Source: Belliella alkalica (lineage in GTDB: Bacteria; Bacteroidota; Bacteroidia; Cytophagales; Cyclobacteriaceae). From it: 64,000 bases of DNA. Where the stretch lies: positions 196,167 through 260,166 of the forward strand of contig NZ_JAKZGO010000003.1 in assembly GCF_022549785.1 (NCBI RefSeq), given 5' to 3'. The position numbers were made by a program, and so were the translations under genes. The notes beneath the pieces are model-generated. The model saw only the letters and a program-made list of their open reading frames with translations, searched no databases and had not been told where the DNA came from. Of the stretch, positions 27,578-36,771 are shown piece after piece (the stretch's first letter is position 1; every line of letters starts with the position of its first letter).

Positions 27578-27640
27578 TTAAACCCTTTTTAAAGCTTTTT
27601 CATATTCTTCCTCTGTAGTGATAATTTTATCCCATTTCAT
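27578..27640 (-). pseudogene. HigA antitoxin remnant (20 residues)
   Basis: MKWDKIITTEEEYEKALKRV is the start of a HigA-type helix-turn-helix antitoxin, stopped by TAA at 27578-27580. The bases after it, CGAATTGAAACAGTTGAAC on the minus strand, read R-I-E-T-V-E in another frame, which would be the natural continuation of such a protein. It lies 23 bases after the HigB stop, in the usual toxin-first order. The rest of the gene is gone. Confidence 0.7.
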
Positions 27641-27663
27641 ATTTACGATTGGATTTTACTTTT

Positions 27664-27969
27664 TTAAAACTCCTCAACTGTATTTGCATCAATTTTATCA
27701 TATTCAGCAAGGGTTCCTATGAATTTGATAAAAAACCATTGTCTGATATAGCTGATCTGAACAATCAAGCTATATTTATTTCTTGCGATATTAAAAACCA
27801 CTCTGTTATTCTTTACCGGATCAGCATCAGGAATATCTTTTACAACATCCAACGACTTTTGCCAGTCAACATTTTTGACGATAGCAATCCAAGTTTCTAT
27901 TCTTGCTTTGTAATCTGGATGCTTGTCGTAAAACTGAAGAAGGTTTTTTATGGCTATGATGTTTTTCAA
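27664..27969 (-). CDS. HigB-type toxin (orphan, probably inactive)
   Basis: A RelE-fold type II toxin. YDKHPDYKARIETWIAIVKN, NRVVFNIARNKYSLIVQISY and FIGTLAEYDKIDA are the HigB blocks. The family usually has GTHxEYD or MTHKEYD; here the His is replaced by Leu, so activity is doubtful. A TTG at 27969 gives the natural N-terminus (LKNIIAIKNLLQF). An ATG at 28002 would add 11 residues of non-family sequence. The antitoxin is truncated (27578-27640), which a fully active toxin would not tolerate. Confidence 0.7.
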   Translation of the reverse strand: MKNIIAIKNLLQFYDKHPDYKARIETWIAIVKNVDWQKSLDVVKDIPDADPVKNNRVVFNIARNKYSLIVQISYIRQWFFIKFIGTLAEYDKIDANTVEEF

Positions 27970-28166
27970 TGGACTCTTATTATCAATGGTTGAATACAAC
28001 AATAAGTTTTCAAAATGAAAACATATTATTAAAATGTTCTATTTGGTTTAAACTTTATAATTTGATTCTAGGCTATATTCAGAAATTAACTTCTTAGATT
28101 GGTATTTAAAGATATAGTTTATTAAATTGAAAAATAAAATTAGTTGAACACATTTTGTTTTTAGTT

Positions 28167-29303
28167 ATGGCAAATAGAATCTTTTCATTAACCACTCTAA
28201 TTATCCTAATTTCTATTTGTGATTTGCAAAAAGTAAATGCTCAATACAAATTCGAAAAAAACCGTGAGTTTCAGATCAAATCACTTAACTCTGTTGAAAT
28301 TGTTGATTATGATCCGGTTAAACAGCAATTCTTGGCTTATGAAAAAGGAGGCGGTGAGTTTGTCGTAGTTTTGTTGGATGATAAAGGTAGAATTTTGCAA
28401 AAGAAAGACTTGAATGGTCAAGGTCCAGGGCAATTCAGTTCAGCTATGAATTTCCTCGGGTTTTCAGATACGGAAGATATTCGGGTAATTACTCCAAACC
28501 AAATGATCTCTTATGATAGGAAATTGAATTTTAAGGAAAGCAAAAAGTTTGTAATTGATAATCCATTTTTTGTTTTTGGAGGATCAAAGGCTCCTGTGTT
28601 TTATTATAAAAATGGGCAAAAAGACAACCTTGTCTTTACTACATATCCTTCAGGGACTTCGAGATTTATGAGAGAGAAAAGTCTGGAAAAGCATCATTTA
28701 ATTGAGATGCACGAATTAAATTCAAAGAAGACTTTTCACTTGGTACCTATTGCACATAGGCCAATTTTTAAACATTTAGACAATACCATCAATTCTATGT
28801 ACAAGCCGATTTTTACTCAGGATAAGAAGAGCAATCAGCTTTATGTAACAGCTTCACTCGACAATGAAATCACAGTGTTTGATCTTCAATCAGGAAAAAC
28901 TATCTCCAACATCAAAATCAATCATGGAGATTTTGGCAGCTTCAAGAAATTCCCAATTTCTGATAAAGACTTACCTAGCTACCCACCTTATACGCTTGCC
29001 TCAATGAATTTAAATGTTTATCATTTGGATGGAGGGCTTGTTTTACTGGATTATGTAAAAGAGATCCCTTACGGCACTTTTGAAAAAAAGAAAAAAGAGG
29101 ATGCACAATATCATCATTTTCAAGACCCAGATTACCATAGAGTAATTCTATTTGATGAAAGAAAACAACTTAGCAATGATATGAAAATTCCATATGGCCA
29201 AATCAAAATTGCGATGCCTAATAATTCCATCTTAATCAAACTGCTCAATCCTGACGAAGAGGAGGATTTTGTGCGGTATGGGGTTTATCAAGTGTCAAAA
29301 TAA
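28167..29303 (+). CDS. Predicted 6-bladed beta-propeller exported protein
   Basis: A 378-residue protein. The start is MANRIFSLTTLIILISICDL with a signal peptide ending near NAQ (about residue 26). No lipobox cysteine is at the cleavage site, so it is periplasmic or secreted rather than lipidated. The body has repeated short strand patterns, and DLNGQGPGQFSSAMNF is a propeller-type blade loop of the BF3164/TolB-like class. An in-frame TTG at 28155 would add four residues. It is first of five genes with lipoprotein and TlpA features (28167-34479). The function is unknown. Confidence 0.65.
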   Translation: MANRIFSLTTLIILISICDLQKVNAQYKFEKNREFQIKSLNSVEIVDYDPVKQQFLAYEKGGGEFVVVLLDDKGRILQKKDLNGQGPGQFSSAMNFLGFSDTEDIRVITPNQMISYDRKLNFKESKKFVIDNPFFVFGGSKAPVFYYKNGQKDNLVFTTYPSGTSRFMREKSLEKHHLIEMHELNSKKTFHLVPIAHRPIFKHLDNTINSMYKPIFTQDKKSNQLYVTASLDNEITVFDLQSGKTISNIKINHGDFGSFKKFPISDKDLPSYPPYTLASMNLNVYHLDGGLVLLDYVKEIPYGTFEKKKKEDAQYHHFQDPDYHRVILFDERKQLSNDMKIPYGQIKIAMPNNSILIKLLNPDEEEDFVRYGVYQVSK

Positions 29304-29347
29304 TCAATGACAAAAACTGGATTTTAATAGCAAATCAAAATGTTAGC

Positions 29348-30505
29348 ATGAAATATTTATTAATTATTTTTATAATAGTTTCCTGTTCACAAAAATCAAA
29401 TAAATTAAAAGACAATTATCTAGCAGGTATGCAGTTCCGTCTTGATACAGTGATTGTGAATCCCGGAGATGAAATAATTTTTCTTAATCAAGATATTCAA
29501 TCAGCTAGCTTGAGTAATGATAAGAAGTATCTTTACAATTTCAATCCAAACGATCATACTTTTGAGAAGGTCAATTTGGATGCATTGCAACTTGAAGAAA
29601 AAATTTCATTTGAAAAAGAAGGACCGAATGGCACAGGAGATTTTTTTGGTGGATTACGAATTTTAAACTCTAATGAATTTACAATTTCAACTATAAACTG
29701 GCTTGCTTTATTTTCTTTAGATGGAACAAGAATAAAGAAAATCAACTATGAGGGTTTTTTTCTTGAAAACAATCCTATTCGTTCAGGTACATTGAGTTTT
29801 ATTTCTACCTATTTAGACAGCGATGCGTCCCGTTTTTTTGCATTATTAGGTCAAGAAATGGATAAATTGTATTCATTAGGAGTTTTTAATCTAGATGATT
29901 ACAGTTATCGAAAAATCCCAATACCTAGTTTTGATGGTATTTACGATTATAAGTTCAACCTGCAATTTGGACCTAGTTCTATTTCATTTGGCCCAAAACT
30001 AAGTATGGTATTGTCAGAATCAAGATTGATCTTTTCAAATCAGTTATTGAATGAACTGTCAATATATGATATGCAAGGAGACAGTATGTATGTAAAAGAG
30101 TATAGCAGTCATCTAACAGAAAATAAAAAAGTAAATAAATATCAACAGGACCATGAGTCAGAGGAAATTTTGGTGGAAGAATTCACTAGATTCCATCAGG
30201 AAATAAACTTCTTGCCGCCATTTTGGGATGAAAAAAATCAGGTTTTTTATCGTTTTTCTTTTCAGGAATTGCCAGCCAATTCAGAAAATGGAGTCCTTGC
30301 CCGTTCGGATATTTATCTATCGGTATTGGATAAAGACCTTAATCTAATCGGAGAGGCCTTAGTGCCTGATTTAAGGAAAAAACCAGCAACGTTATTTTCC
30401 AATCTATTCCCTAGACATTTTGCTAAAGATGGTAAAATCTGGATCTACGAGAATATCAATGATGAGATGGGATTTGTAATTTTATCAATAACAAACCAAT
30501 ATTGA
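29348..30505 (+). CDS. DUF4221-type lipoprotein
   Basis: A 385-residue lipoprotein with a short signal ending in a lipobox (FIIVSC, Cys13). The body is beta-rich and alternates strand motifs such as GPNGTGDFFGGLRIL with charged turns. I place it in the DUF4221/BF3164 propeller superfamily, common in Cyclobacteriaceae. The match to DUF4221 rests on general resemblance and gene setting. It shares a 'PSISFGPKL' type blade. It is the second gene in the cluster, 44 bases after the previous stop. The function is unknown. Confidence 0.6.
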   Translation: MKYLLIIFIIVSCSQKSNKLKDNYLAGMQFRLDTVIVNPGDEIIFLNQDIQSASLSNDKKYLYNFNPNDHTFEKVNLDALQLEEKISFEKEGPNGTGDFFGGLRILNSNEFTISTINWLALFSLDGTRIKKINYEGFFLENNPIRSGTLSFISTYLDSDASRFFALLGQEMDKLYSLGVFNLDDYSYRKIPIPSFDGIYDYKFNLQFGPSSISFGPKLSMVLSESRLIFSNQLLNELSIYDMQGDSMYVKEYSSHLTENKKVNKYQQDHESEEILVEEFTRFHQEINFLPPFWDEKNQVFYRFSFQELPANSENGVLARSDIYLSVLDKDLNLIGEALVPDLRKKPATLFSNLFPRHFAKDGKIWIYENINDEMGFVILSITNQY

Positions 30506-30586
30506 CTTTAGAAAAACTAGGGATTTCAGGTCCTATGTGAATAATGTTGAGAAAGAAAATAAGGTTAAATTTTAATTTAGATATAA

Positions 30587-31759
30587 ATGAAGAAGACTCT
30601 GTTATACTTATTCTATTTTTTCATCATCTTTTCTTGTAACCAAAAGAGCGATGAAGAAAAGTCAGATCAAAATAGTGATTTGAAAAACATCACCCTTGAA
30701 AAGCTAGACAGCATTCAAATAGAATATTTAGGAAATCCGATTGTACATGACATTGATCCTAAATCGAAGACGGTTCTGTTTATGGAGTTTGAGGAGTTTT
30801 CAAATGATATTATGCTGGCTGATTTTGATGGGAATGTTTTCAACTCTTTTTCAAAGTTTGGAGATATGCCAGATGGATATGGGAGTCTTTTGGCACCTAT
30901 ACAAATTCTTGGAAAGGATGAGATATTAGCTTTTGGATTAAAAGGGTTTTCGAATTATGATTTTCAAGGTAATTTACACAATCAGGTTGGGCTAGATGAA
31001 ATATACTTTCCCAATTTTAGAAGAATTGCCATGGGACATACAATGAATAAATTGGGGAACAAATATTTGTATTTAGAGGGAGGGACCAGAGATATTGATT
31101 ATGATAAAATAAATCTTCATTCAGACATTTTTTTATTTAATTTACTTGATCCAAGTACTGGATCTAAAGAACCAATAATTCAATTTCCTAAAACTAGCAT
31201 TTATAAAAGTGGCAAATATTTTTTCAGGAATGCATGGTCTCCAGTTTTTTCTGTAGTCGAAAATCAAGTTTTTATAGCTTTTGGTGGCGAACCAGTGATT
31301 TATAATTACAGTGGAGAGTCACCATTTGAATTGATTTCAAGTCTTCCCATTGACATACCTAATTATCGATATTTTGAGGGAAGTAATAATGAAAACCTCG
31401 AGTATGATTTTATTGGATTGTTTTTAAGCTCTGCTAGAATAGAAAATATTAAGAAAGTAGGAGATTATTTTTTGGTAGCATATTTCCAAGGATATGATGA
31501 TGTCGATAGAGAGTATTTTTTTGCGAACAAAACACCTGATGAATCGAAAGAATTAAGAGAAAGGTTAAAAGAAAAGTATCCTTACAGGTTGGCAATATTC
31601 GATAGTTTAGGAAAAAGATTAAACGATTTTTCTCCTGAAGATTATGATCCAACTAGTATGCTGCTTCGAGACGGACAACTCTGGGTCATGGAAAAACCTG
31701 ATCCAGAAGTTGAAAAAGAATATTTTAGATTGTATAGAGTGGGGCTTAAAGGCGAATGA
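30587..31759 (+). CDS. Beta-propeller-like lipoprotein (BF3164/DUF4221 type)
   Basis: A 390-residue lipoprotein; the lipobox is FFIIFSC. The sequence is a chain of short strands, and the block FSKFGDMPDGYGSLLAP resembles the propeller loop found in the neighbouring proteins. Near the end there is LRDGQLWVMEKPD. It stands 81 bases after the previous gene and 4 bases before the carboxypeptidase-regulatory-domain protein. The function is unknown. Confidence 0.6.
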   Translation: MKKTLLYLFYFFIIFSCNQKSDEEKSDQNSDLKNITLEKLDSIQIEYLGNPIVHDIDPKSKTVLFMEFEEFSNDIMLADFDGNVFNSFSKFGDMPDGYGSLLAPIQILGKDEILAFGLKGFSNYDFQGNLHNQVGLDEIYFPNFRRIAMGHTMNKLGNKYLYLEGGTRDIDYDKINLHSDIFLFNLLDPSTGSKEPIIQFPKTSIYKSGKYFFRNAWSPVFSVVENQVFIAFGGEPVIYNYSGESPFELISSLPIDIPNYRYFEGSNNENLEYDFIGLFLSSARIENIKKVGDYFLVAYFQGYDDVDREYFFANKTPDESKELRERLKEKYPYRLAIFDSLGKRLNDFSPEDYDPTSMLLRDGQLWVMEKPDPEVEKEYFRLYRVGLKGE

Positions 31760-31763
31760 TTTT

Positions 31764-33068
31764 ATGAAAAAGACATTTATGAAATACAGAATATTTACGT
31801 TTCTATTATTTCTAAGCTTTCCGACTTTTGCTCAAAAGGGCAAAAATGTAAATATAAAAGGGATTGTCATTGATGCTAAAAATCAGGATCCATTGCCTAA
31901 TACTTTTATTTATCTAAAAAATCATAGTGAATTCAGCATTTTGTCAAGCAACAGTGGAGAATTTGATCTCAATTATCCAAATTTATTTAGGACTGATACG
32001 CTTGTAATTTCTTTGTTGGGTTATCAAAAAAAGCAAATTCCGCTTTCTAATTTGAATCAAAAAATAAATCAAATATCTCTTAATCAAGTGGATATAAGTC
32101 TTCAAGAGGTGGTGGTTCAACCTGATGAATCTTTGTTTGAGGAGTTTTTTACCAAAGTCATCGAAAATATTCCCAATAACTATCCTACAAAAAAACATCA
32201 GCTCAATGCTCTATACAGAAGGGTATCCACAGATTACAATGAATACACCAAATTGGTGGAGGCCGCTGTATTGGTCGAGGACTATGATTACAAAAGGGAT
32301 ATCTACCATTCGAAAATAAAAATTGAAGCCCTTAGACAAAGTGATGAGCTGGGTGATGTTGATTCTGTTTTGATCCAATCTTTTCAGAGGCTGAGTGAAC
32401 ATATTGCCAAGCAAGTAGAAAGGATGCGAGCAAATTCTATGATCAATGAGGGATTTGAAAGCAACATTATCAGATATGCACGCTCTCCCAATTCAATGTT
32501 ATCAAAAGAGAATTACAAAGTTGCATTTTTCGGCTCTTCAAGATTCCCTGTTTATCATAGCTTGGTTGGTACAGAGATCCATGGGCAGGATACTATCTTT
32601 CATATTGCCTTTGGTAATACAGATCCACCAAAAGGAGACAGTTTTATCAAGATTAATAGTAGAAATTTTGCAATAGAGGAATTTCAGTTAACTTCTAATG
32701 GTTTTGGTAAAATTGAATTTTATGTTCAGCATTACATGAAATACAAGGAAGTGAAGGGAGTATATTATCCAGAGAAAGTTGAATACAGAATGATGCGTTT
32801 TATCAATAGAGATATTGGAAGTCATCAGGTGGATATACATACATTTTGGTTTGATGATGTACAGACAGAAAACCTACAAAAAATTCGTCCACGCGATGTA
32901 TTGGATAGAGATTTTCGGATAGAAACTAGGAGTTTTGACTATGATAAAGATTTTTGGGAAAGGTATGAATTAATCAAAAAGCATCCACTTGATCCATCTG
33001 TTAAAAAAAGTCTTGAGCGTTTCAAAAGCTTAGAAAAACAATTCGAAGAAAATTCAAAAAATAGATAA
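31764..33068 (+). CDS. Carboxypeptidase-regulatory-like domain protein, exported
   Basis: A 434-residue protein. The signal peptide ends near FPTFAQ. A carboxypeptidase D regulatory-like domain follows (about residues 25-110, starting VNIKGIVIDAKNQDPLPNTF, with SLLGYQKKQIPL), as found at the start of SusC proteins. The remaining two thirds are not a barrel; they are mixed alpha/beta with VEYRMMRFINRDIGSHQ. Homologues of this shape are common and mostly unnamed. The ATG at 31764 is 4 bases after the previous stop and is used instead of an upstream start that overlaps that gene; ATG 31779 is possible too. Confidence 0.72.
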   Translation: MKKTFMKYRIFTFLLFLSFPTFAQKGKNVNIKGIVIDAKNQDPLPNTFIYLKNHSEFSILSSNSGEFDLNYPNLFRTDTLVISLLGYQKKQIPLSNLNQKINQISLNQVDISLQEVVVQPDESLFEEFFTKVIENIPNNYPTKKHQLNALYRRVSTDYNEYTKLVEAAVLVEDYDYKRDIYHSKIKIEALRQSDELGDVDSVLIQSFQRLSEHIAKQVERMRANSMINEGFESNIIRYARSPNSMLSKENYKVAFFGSSRFPVYHSLVGTEIHGQDTIFHIAFGNTDPPKGDSFIKINSRNFAIEEFQLTSNGFGKIEFYVQHYMKYKEVKGVYYPEKVEYRMMRFINRDIGSHQVDIHTFWFDDVQTENLQKIRPRDVLDRDFRIETRSFDYDKDFWERYELIKKHPLDPSVKKSLERFKSLEKQFEENSKNR

Positions 33069-33078
33069 CTTATACACT

Positions 33079-34479
33079 ATGGTAAGAATTCCCAGCTTTG
33101 TTTTTCTGATGTTTTTTATAGCTTTTTGGTCTTGTGGGTCTAAGGAAATTGAGGAGAACGATCATTTGGAAATCGAATCGGTATATTTTATGATCGAGGA
33201 CAGTCTGACACTCGACTATCTTCACTATCAAAATGCAGGGTTGAAATATGTGGAAAATGAGGTATTTGTAGCATCACTCTTTTTATCAAGCGATAATTTC
33301 TCTTTTCATATCCCAACTGCAAACCCAACTTTAGAAATCAATTACAGGGATAAATCGTCCATCGATTTTTCTTATTTGTTCCAAAAAGGAGATTCAGTAT
33401 TGATTAAGGTAAAAGATAAAATGCCTTGGTTTGAAGTAGTAAACCGCAAGACGAAAGCGCATGAAATTAATTTTGAATCCTTAAGAAACAAAGCGCTATT
33501 TCAATCCCGATATACAGGGTATCAAGATTTCTATTTGATCTGGAATATGAGTAAAGGAAATCCAATGGTTGACTTCAGGAGAGATTTGAATGCTACCAAA
33601 TCGAAGGCACTTGATAAACTTTCATTGGAAAAAGCATGGTTGGATTCTTTGCTTCAGCTTGAGGCTATTCCGGAAAAAGCAGCAGACTATTTCATGAACA
33701 AAACTGAATTTGAACGAAATAAACTCGCCTTGTTCGATCCAAAAAAAGATTCACTTTCTTTGACTGATCTGTCTAATGTAATTTTGGAAATTTCTGATTA
33801 CAGCAACCTATATCAAATGGAATTTGCGGATTTGGTTCTCGATAGATTAGATGGTTTTTCAGATGAAAACGTGGATGTGGAGAATTTGTTTAAGGGTCAA
33901 TTTGGAAAGATTTTGCTATTCAAGTATTTAGAAAGGCAGATATTCCGACTTTCTTTTGAAGAAAGTGAGCAATTAATTGCTCAATATAGAGATGATGTTA
34001 AGTCTTCATGGTTTTCGATTTTGGAATATAATACTCGGTCAACAAATTCATTGATACGTGATATCCTATTGGAAGATGAATTCGGTAATATTTTCGAATT
34101 TGCAGATTTACTCGCTCAAAAAAGCGGTAAATATCTTTACATTGATTTTTGGGCTGCTTGGTGTATTCCGTGTATTCGGTCATTTCCAGCGTCACTTGCC
34201 CTAAATGAAAAACACAATGACTTAGAAGTCCTTTATTTATCCATAGATGAAAATCAAAACTTATGGAAGGACGCCGTTCAAAAGTATGATATCAATATTC
34301 CAAATCAGAGCTTTCTGATTACAAATAGGGAAGAATCAGTTTTTCTAAAAGGCATACAATTACATTCTATCCCGCGCTATCTTATTTTTGATAAGGAAGG
34401 TAATTTTATTCATCCTAATGCTCCAAAACCAGATAAAAAAGAAGTACTTGAGAGATTTATAAGTGAGCATAAAGAATAA
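33079..34479 (+). CDS. TlpA-like thioredoxin-domain lipoprotein
   Basis: A 466-residue lipoprotein; the lipobox is IAFWSC. Residues about 20-330 are an unnamed N-terminal region with a helical middle. The C-terminal thioredoxin domain starts near residue 345, with FWAAWC362-I-P-C365 and a cis-proline loop SIPRYLIF near residue 432. This domain is the TlpA/ResA type and is likely reducing in the periplasm. It is last of the 28167-34479 cluster. The pairing of a CxxC redoxin with propeller lipoproteins repeats the arrangement at 5716-7646. Confidence 0.85.
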   Translation: MVRIPSFVFLMFFIAFWSCGSKEIEENDHLEIESVYFMIEDSLTLDYLHYQNAGLKYVENEVFVASLFLSSDNFSFHIPTANPTLEINYRDKSSIDFSYLFQKGDSVLIKVKDKMPWFEVVNRKTKAHEINFESLRNKALFQSRYTGYQDFYLIWNMSKGNPMVDFRRDLNATKSKALDKLSLEKAWLDSLLQLEAIPEKAADYFMNKTEFERNKLALFDPKKDSLSLTDLSNVILEISDYSNLYQMEFADLVLDRLDGFSDENVDVENLFKGQFGKILLFKYLERQIFRLSFEESEQLIAQYRDDVKSSWFSILEYNTRSTNSLIRDILLEDEFGNIFEFADLLAQKSGKYLYIDFWAAWCIPCIRSFPASLALNEKHNDLEVLYLSIDENQNLWKDAVQKYDINIPNQSFLITNREESVFLKGIQLHSIPRYLIFDKEGNFIHPNAPKPDKKEVLERFISEHKE

Positions 34480-34541
34480 ATCTTCAATTACTCAGATTTT
34501 AAACTTTTGGTTTCCGTATTTTCGATGTCAAATCAATCTCC

Positions 34542-35324
34542 ATGCAAAACAAACCCTTCACTTACCTTTTTTATATCCAATACCTGGGCCTTCGCTTTCA
34601 CGGCTGGCAGAAGCAGCCTGGTTTGAAAACGATCCAAGGGAAATTGGAAAAGGTGGTTAGGTATGTTTTGGGTCATGAAGATTTTACTATTCTAAGTGCA
34701 GGTAGAACAGACTCAGGTGTTTCCTGTCATCGAGGAGCTTTTGAATTGTTCAATACCGCAGATATCGAACTGGCCTTATTTATCCACCAAGTCAATGAAA
34801 ACTTACCTGATGACATCAGGCTTTTGGAAGGAAAGCGAGTTTCCTTAGATTTCAATATCATCCAAGATGTTATTGCGAAAGAATATCGATTCTACTTTTC
34901 AACAGGTGAGAAGTTTCACCCTTTTGCAGCAGGGAATTTGACATACTTTTCAGGGGAATTCGATATTGATTCGATGAAAGCTGCTGCTGATATTTTTGTT
35001 GGGGAGCATGATTTCCGAAGATTCTGTGCGAAGCAAAAGCAATCTGATAACTACCGCAGACAGATTTTTGAATCAGAGATATTAGAAGACAAACTGATTT
35101 TGACGGATGGAACACAGCTAAAGAGATATTGCTATCGGGTGAAAGGAAAAGGTTTTCTGATGCATCAAGTCAGACTGATAATGGGGAGTTTACTGGAAAT
35201 AGGAAAAGGAATTATTAACAAAGGGGATATTGAAGAAGCCTTAAAAAGCCAAGAGACAAGTCCATTGAGTGGAAAAGTTCCTGCCAATGGATTAGTATTG
35301 CATGATGTGGAGTTTGGATCTTAA
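34542..35324 (+). CDS. truA: tRNA pseudouridine(38-40) synthase
   Basis: A 260-residue enzyme isomerising uridines 38-40 in tRNA anticodon arms. The catalytic aspartate lies in LSAGRTDSGVSCHRGAFEL. FIHQVNENLPDDIRLLEG and FCAKQKQSDNYRR are typical, as is the C-terminal FLMHQVRLIMGSLLEIGKG. The length is normal. Its TAA stop shares TTAA with the stop of the convergent ParE-like gene, so the two genes overlap by 4 bases end-to-end. Confidence 0.95.
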   Translation: MQNKPFTYLFYIQYLGLRFHGWQKQPGLKTIQGKLEKVVRYVLGHEDFTILSAGRTDSGVSCHRGAFELFNTADIELALFIHQVNENLPDDIRLLEGKRVSLDFNIIQDVIAKEYRFYFSTGEKFHPFAAGNLTYFSGEFDIDSMKAAADIFVGEHDFRRFCAKQKQSDNYRRQIFESEILEDKLILTDGTQLKRYCYRVKGKGFLMHQVRLIMGSLLEIGKGIINKGDIEEALKSQETSPLSGKVPANGLVLHDVEFGS

Positions 35325-35605
35325 AATCTTGGACTTCTTTTATTGTCTCTTACACTGAGTATTATTATATCTTCTTTTTCAATTTTTAAAAATAGACTTG
35401 TCTGTTTGTTAATTAAAGCTCGTCGAACTTTTAACGGGCCGAATTCTGGATAAATCAAGGGTGTTTCTCTTAAAATTGAAACTGTTGTATTTAATTTTTC
35501 TAAAAAAGTTAGAACTTGTTTTTGATACCACTTTTTGTCTAAGTAATCAATAACTTCTGATAAGCTAATTTCTGCTTCCTCTGTCCAGACTACTTTGTAA
35601 TTCAT
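35321..35605 (-). CDS. ParE/RelE-type toxin
   Basis: A 94-residue type II toxin with the ParE pattern: VVWTEEAEISLSEVIDYLDK at the start, then LNTTVSILRETPLIYPEFG and VRRALINKQTSLFLKIEKED. It ends SVRDNKRSPRF, a basic tail typical of the family. Its ATG overlaps the antitoxin stop by 4 bases. Its target (gyrase or mRNA) cannot be read from the sequence. Confidence 0.85.
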   Translation of the reverse strand: MNYKVVWTEEAEISLSEVIDYLDKKWYQKQVLTFLEKLNTTVSILRETPLIYPEFGPLKVRRALINKQTSLFLKIEKEDIIILSVRDNKRSPRF

Positions 35606-35832
35606 TTTTTATATTTTGCTTTAAGTTGTTCCATGACTACATTATGGGGTCTTACCTTTCCTTGTTCGTAATCATTTACTCCTCGTTTAATGGAGGTTTT
35701 GGTTTCATCATCTAAAGAGTACCAAAAATCTTCTTCATCTTTAAAAAGTAGGTCTCTAATCTGACTTAAAACTTGTTCATTATCAGTTGACATGATTTTT
35801 TCTATAAGTGTATATTTCAGTAATTTATCCAT
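35602..35832 (-). CDS. Antitoxin partner of the ParE-like toxin
   Basis: A 76-residue protein. The N-terminal two helices (LKYTLIEKIMSTDNEQVLSQ) and the C-terminal DYEQGKVRPHNVVMEQLKAK match the addiction-module antitoxins that pair with ParE/RelE toxins. It is upstream of the toxin and overlaps it by 4 bases. No clear operator palindrome is visible upstream. Confidence 0.75.
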   Translation of the reverse strand: MDKLLKYTLIEKIMSTDNEQVLSQIRDLLFKDEEDFWYSLDDETKTSIKRGVNDYEQGKVRPHNVVMEQLKAKYKK

Positions 35833-35869
35833 GTTTAAATTTACAATTATTTCTCCAAATAAGAAAAGC

Positions 35870-36060
35870 TACTAAAAAGGGGCTTCCGCCTTGTGATCTT
35901 CGTAGAAAAGCGAATGTAATTTAAATCATTGAAGATGCGTAGCCCTGACATCTTTTTGGTCAATCAAATAATAATTCTTTAGCAATGAATAGATTACAGG
36001 GGTACACTCCCTGTTTCACCTGAATTCAATTTTTCTACAAAGATATATGGGCTACGCCCC
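35870..36060. repeat. REP-like intergenic element
   Basis: GCGTAGCCC at 35937-35945 and GGGCTACGC at 36049-36057 are exact inverted copies. Other pieces such as GGGGCTTCCGCC, GGGGTACACTCCC and TTTTTCTACAAAGATAT are of the wording I associate with dispersed repeats in Cytophagales genomes. No open frame is present. The family is not verified. Confidence 0.55.
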
Positions 36061-36091
36061 CCAGTTCTGAATCCAATTGATTTAGATGATT

Positions 36092-36120
36092 CAAAAAAAA
36101 GCTGCCCTTTCGGACAGCTT
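36092..36120 (-). terminator. Terminator of the DUF2911 gene
   Basis: On the minus strand AGCTGTCC and GGGCAGCT form a GAAA-loop hairpin (36100-36119), followed by eight T (36100-36093 complement). It sits 7 bases after the DUF2911 stop. Confidence 0.9.
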
Positions 36121-36126
36121 TCTGAT

Positions 36127-36771
36127 TTATTTGATAATGAATGGCATGCTAACTTTAATTTGATCCCAACTGAGGGAGATTGCTCCTTCAGTATCTGAAA
36201 CTTTTTCTACCCCATAAGTCAATCTCTGTACTTCTTGATCAAGTTCGACTGGCTTTACATTTACTCTAACTACATCTTCTGATTCCTCGTAAGCATCAGC
36301 AAGGTGTTGGTCATAATTTTTGTTTAATATTAAGGTCCATTCTTCTCTGCCTGGTATGGTAAAGAATCCATACATTCCTGCGGCAACTTCGACTTCATTG
36401 ATTACTACATCTTCTGAAAATGTCACTGCTGTGGCCCAGTGCGAACCACTGACCCATACTTGATCATAAGAAACCAACCCATTCCAGATCACACGGCCTC
36501 TTTTTCCAGGAGAACCATAATTGACTGTAACTATAGCGTCACCAAAAGAACCAGATGCTTCTCTTCTTGCACTTCCTTTGAAGGTATCTTCTGCCAAGCC
36601 AGCATTCACACTGTCAGCATAGCTTGCCCTTTCGAGCAAATGTTCTTTTTCCAAATTCGAAAGCTCTTCCGATCCTGCTTCGACAGGAACTTCGATGTTT
36701 TCTTGCTTATTTTCACCACCACAAGAGAATAACAAGGTGGCAGATAACAATGCTAATAACGTATTTTTCAT
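36127..36771 (-). CDS. DUF2911 lipoprotein
   Basis: A 214-residue lipoprotein; the lipobox is ATLLFSC. Residues about 60-210 are the DUF2911 domain, with VTVNYGSPGKRGRVIWNGLV and a central YGFFTIPGREEWTLILNK block. The domain is common in Bacteroidota with no fixed function. A spacer rich in Glu precedes it. It stands alone, has its own terminator, and is followed upstream by a gap (36772-37062) with a short CCTGC-rich hairpin at 36822-36838 and nothing else clear. Confidence 0.85.
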   Translation of the reverse strand: MKNTLLALLSATLLFSCGGENKQENIEVPVEAGSEELSNLEKEHLLERASYADSVNAGLAEDTFKGSARREASGSFGDAIVTVNYGSPGKRGRVIWNGLVSYDQVWVSGSHWATAVTFSEDVVINEVEVAAGMYGFFTIPGREEWTLILNKNYDQHLADAYEESEDVVRVNVKPVELDQEVQRLTYGVEKVSDTEGAISLSWDQIKVSMPFIIK

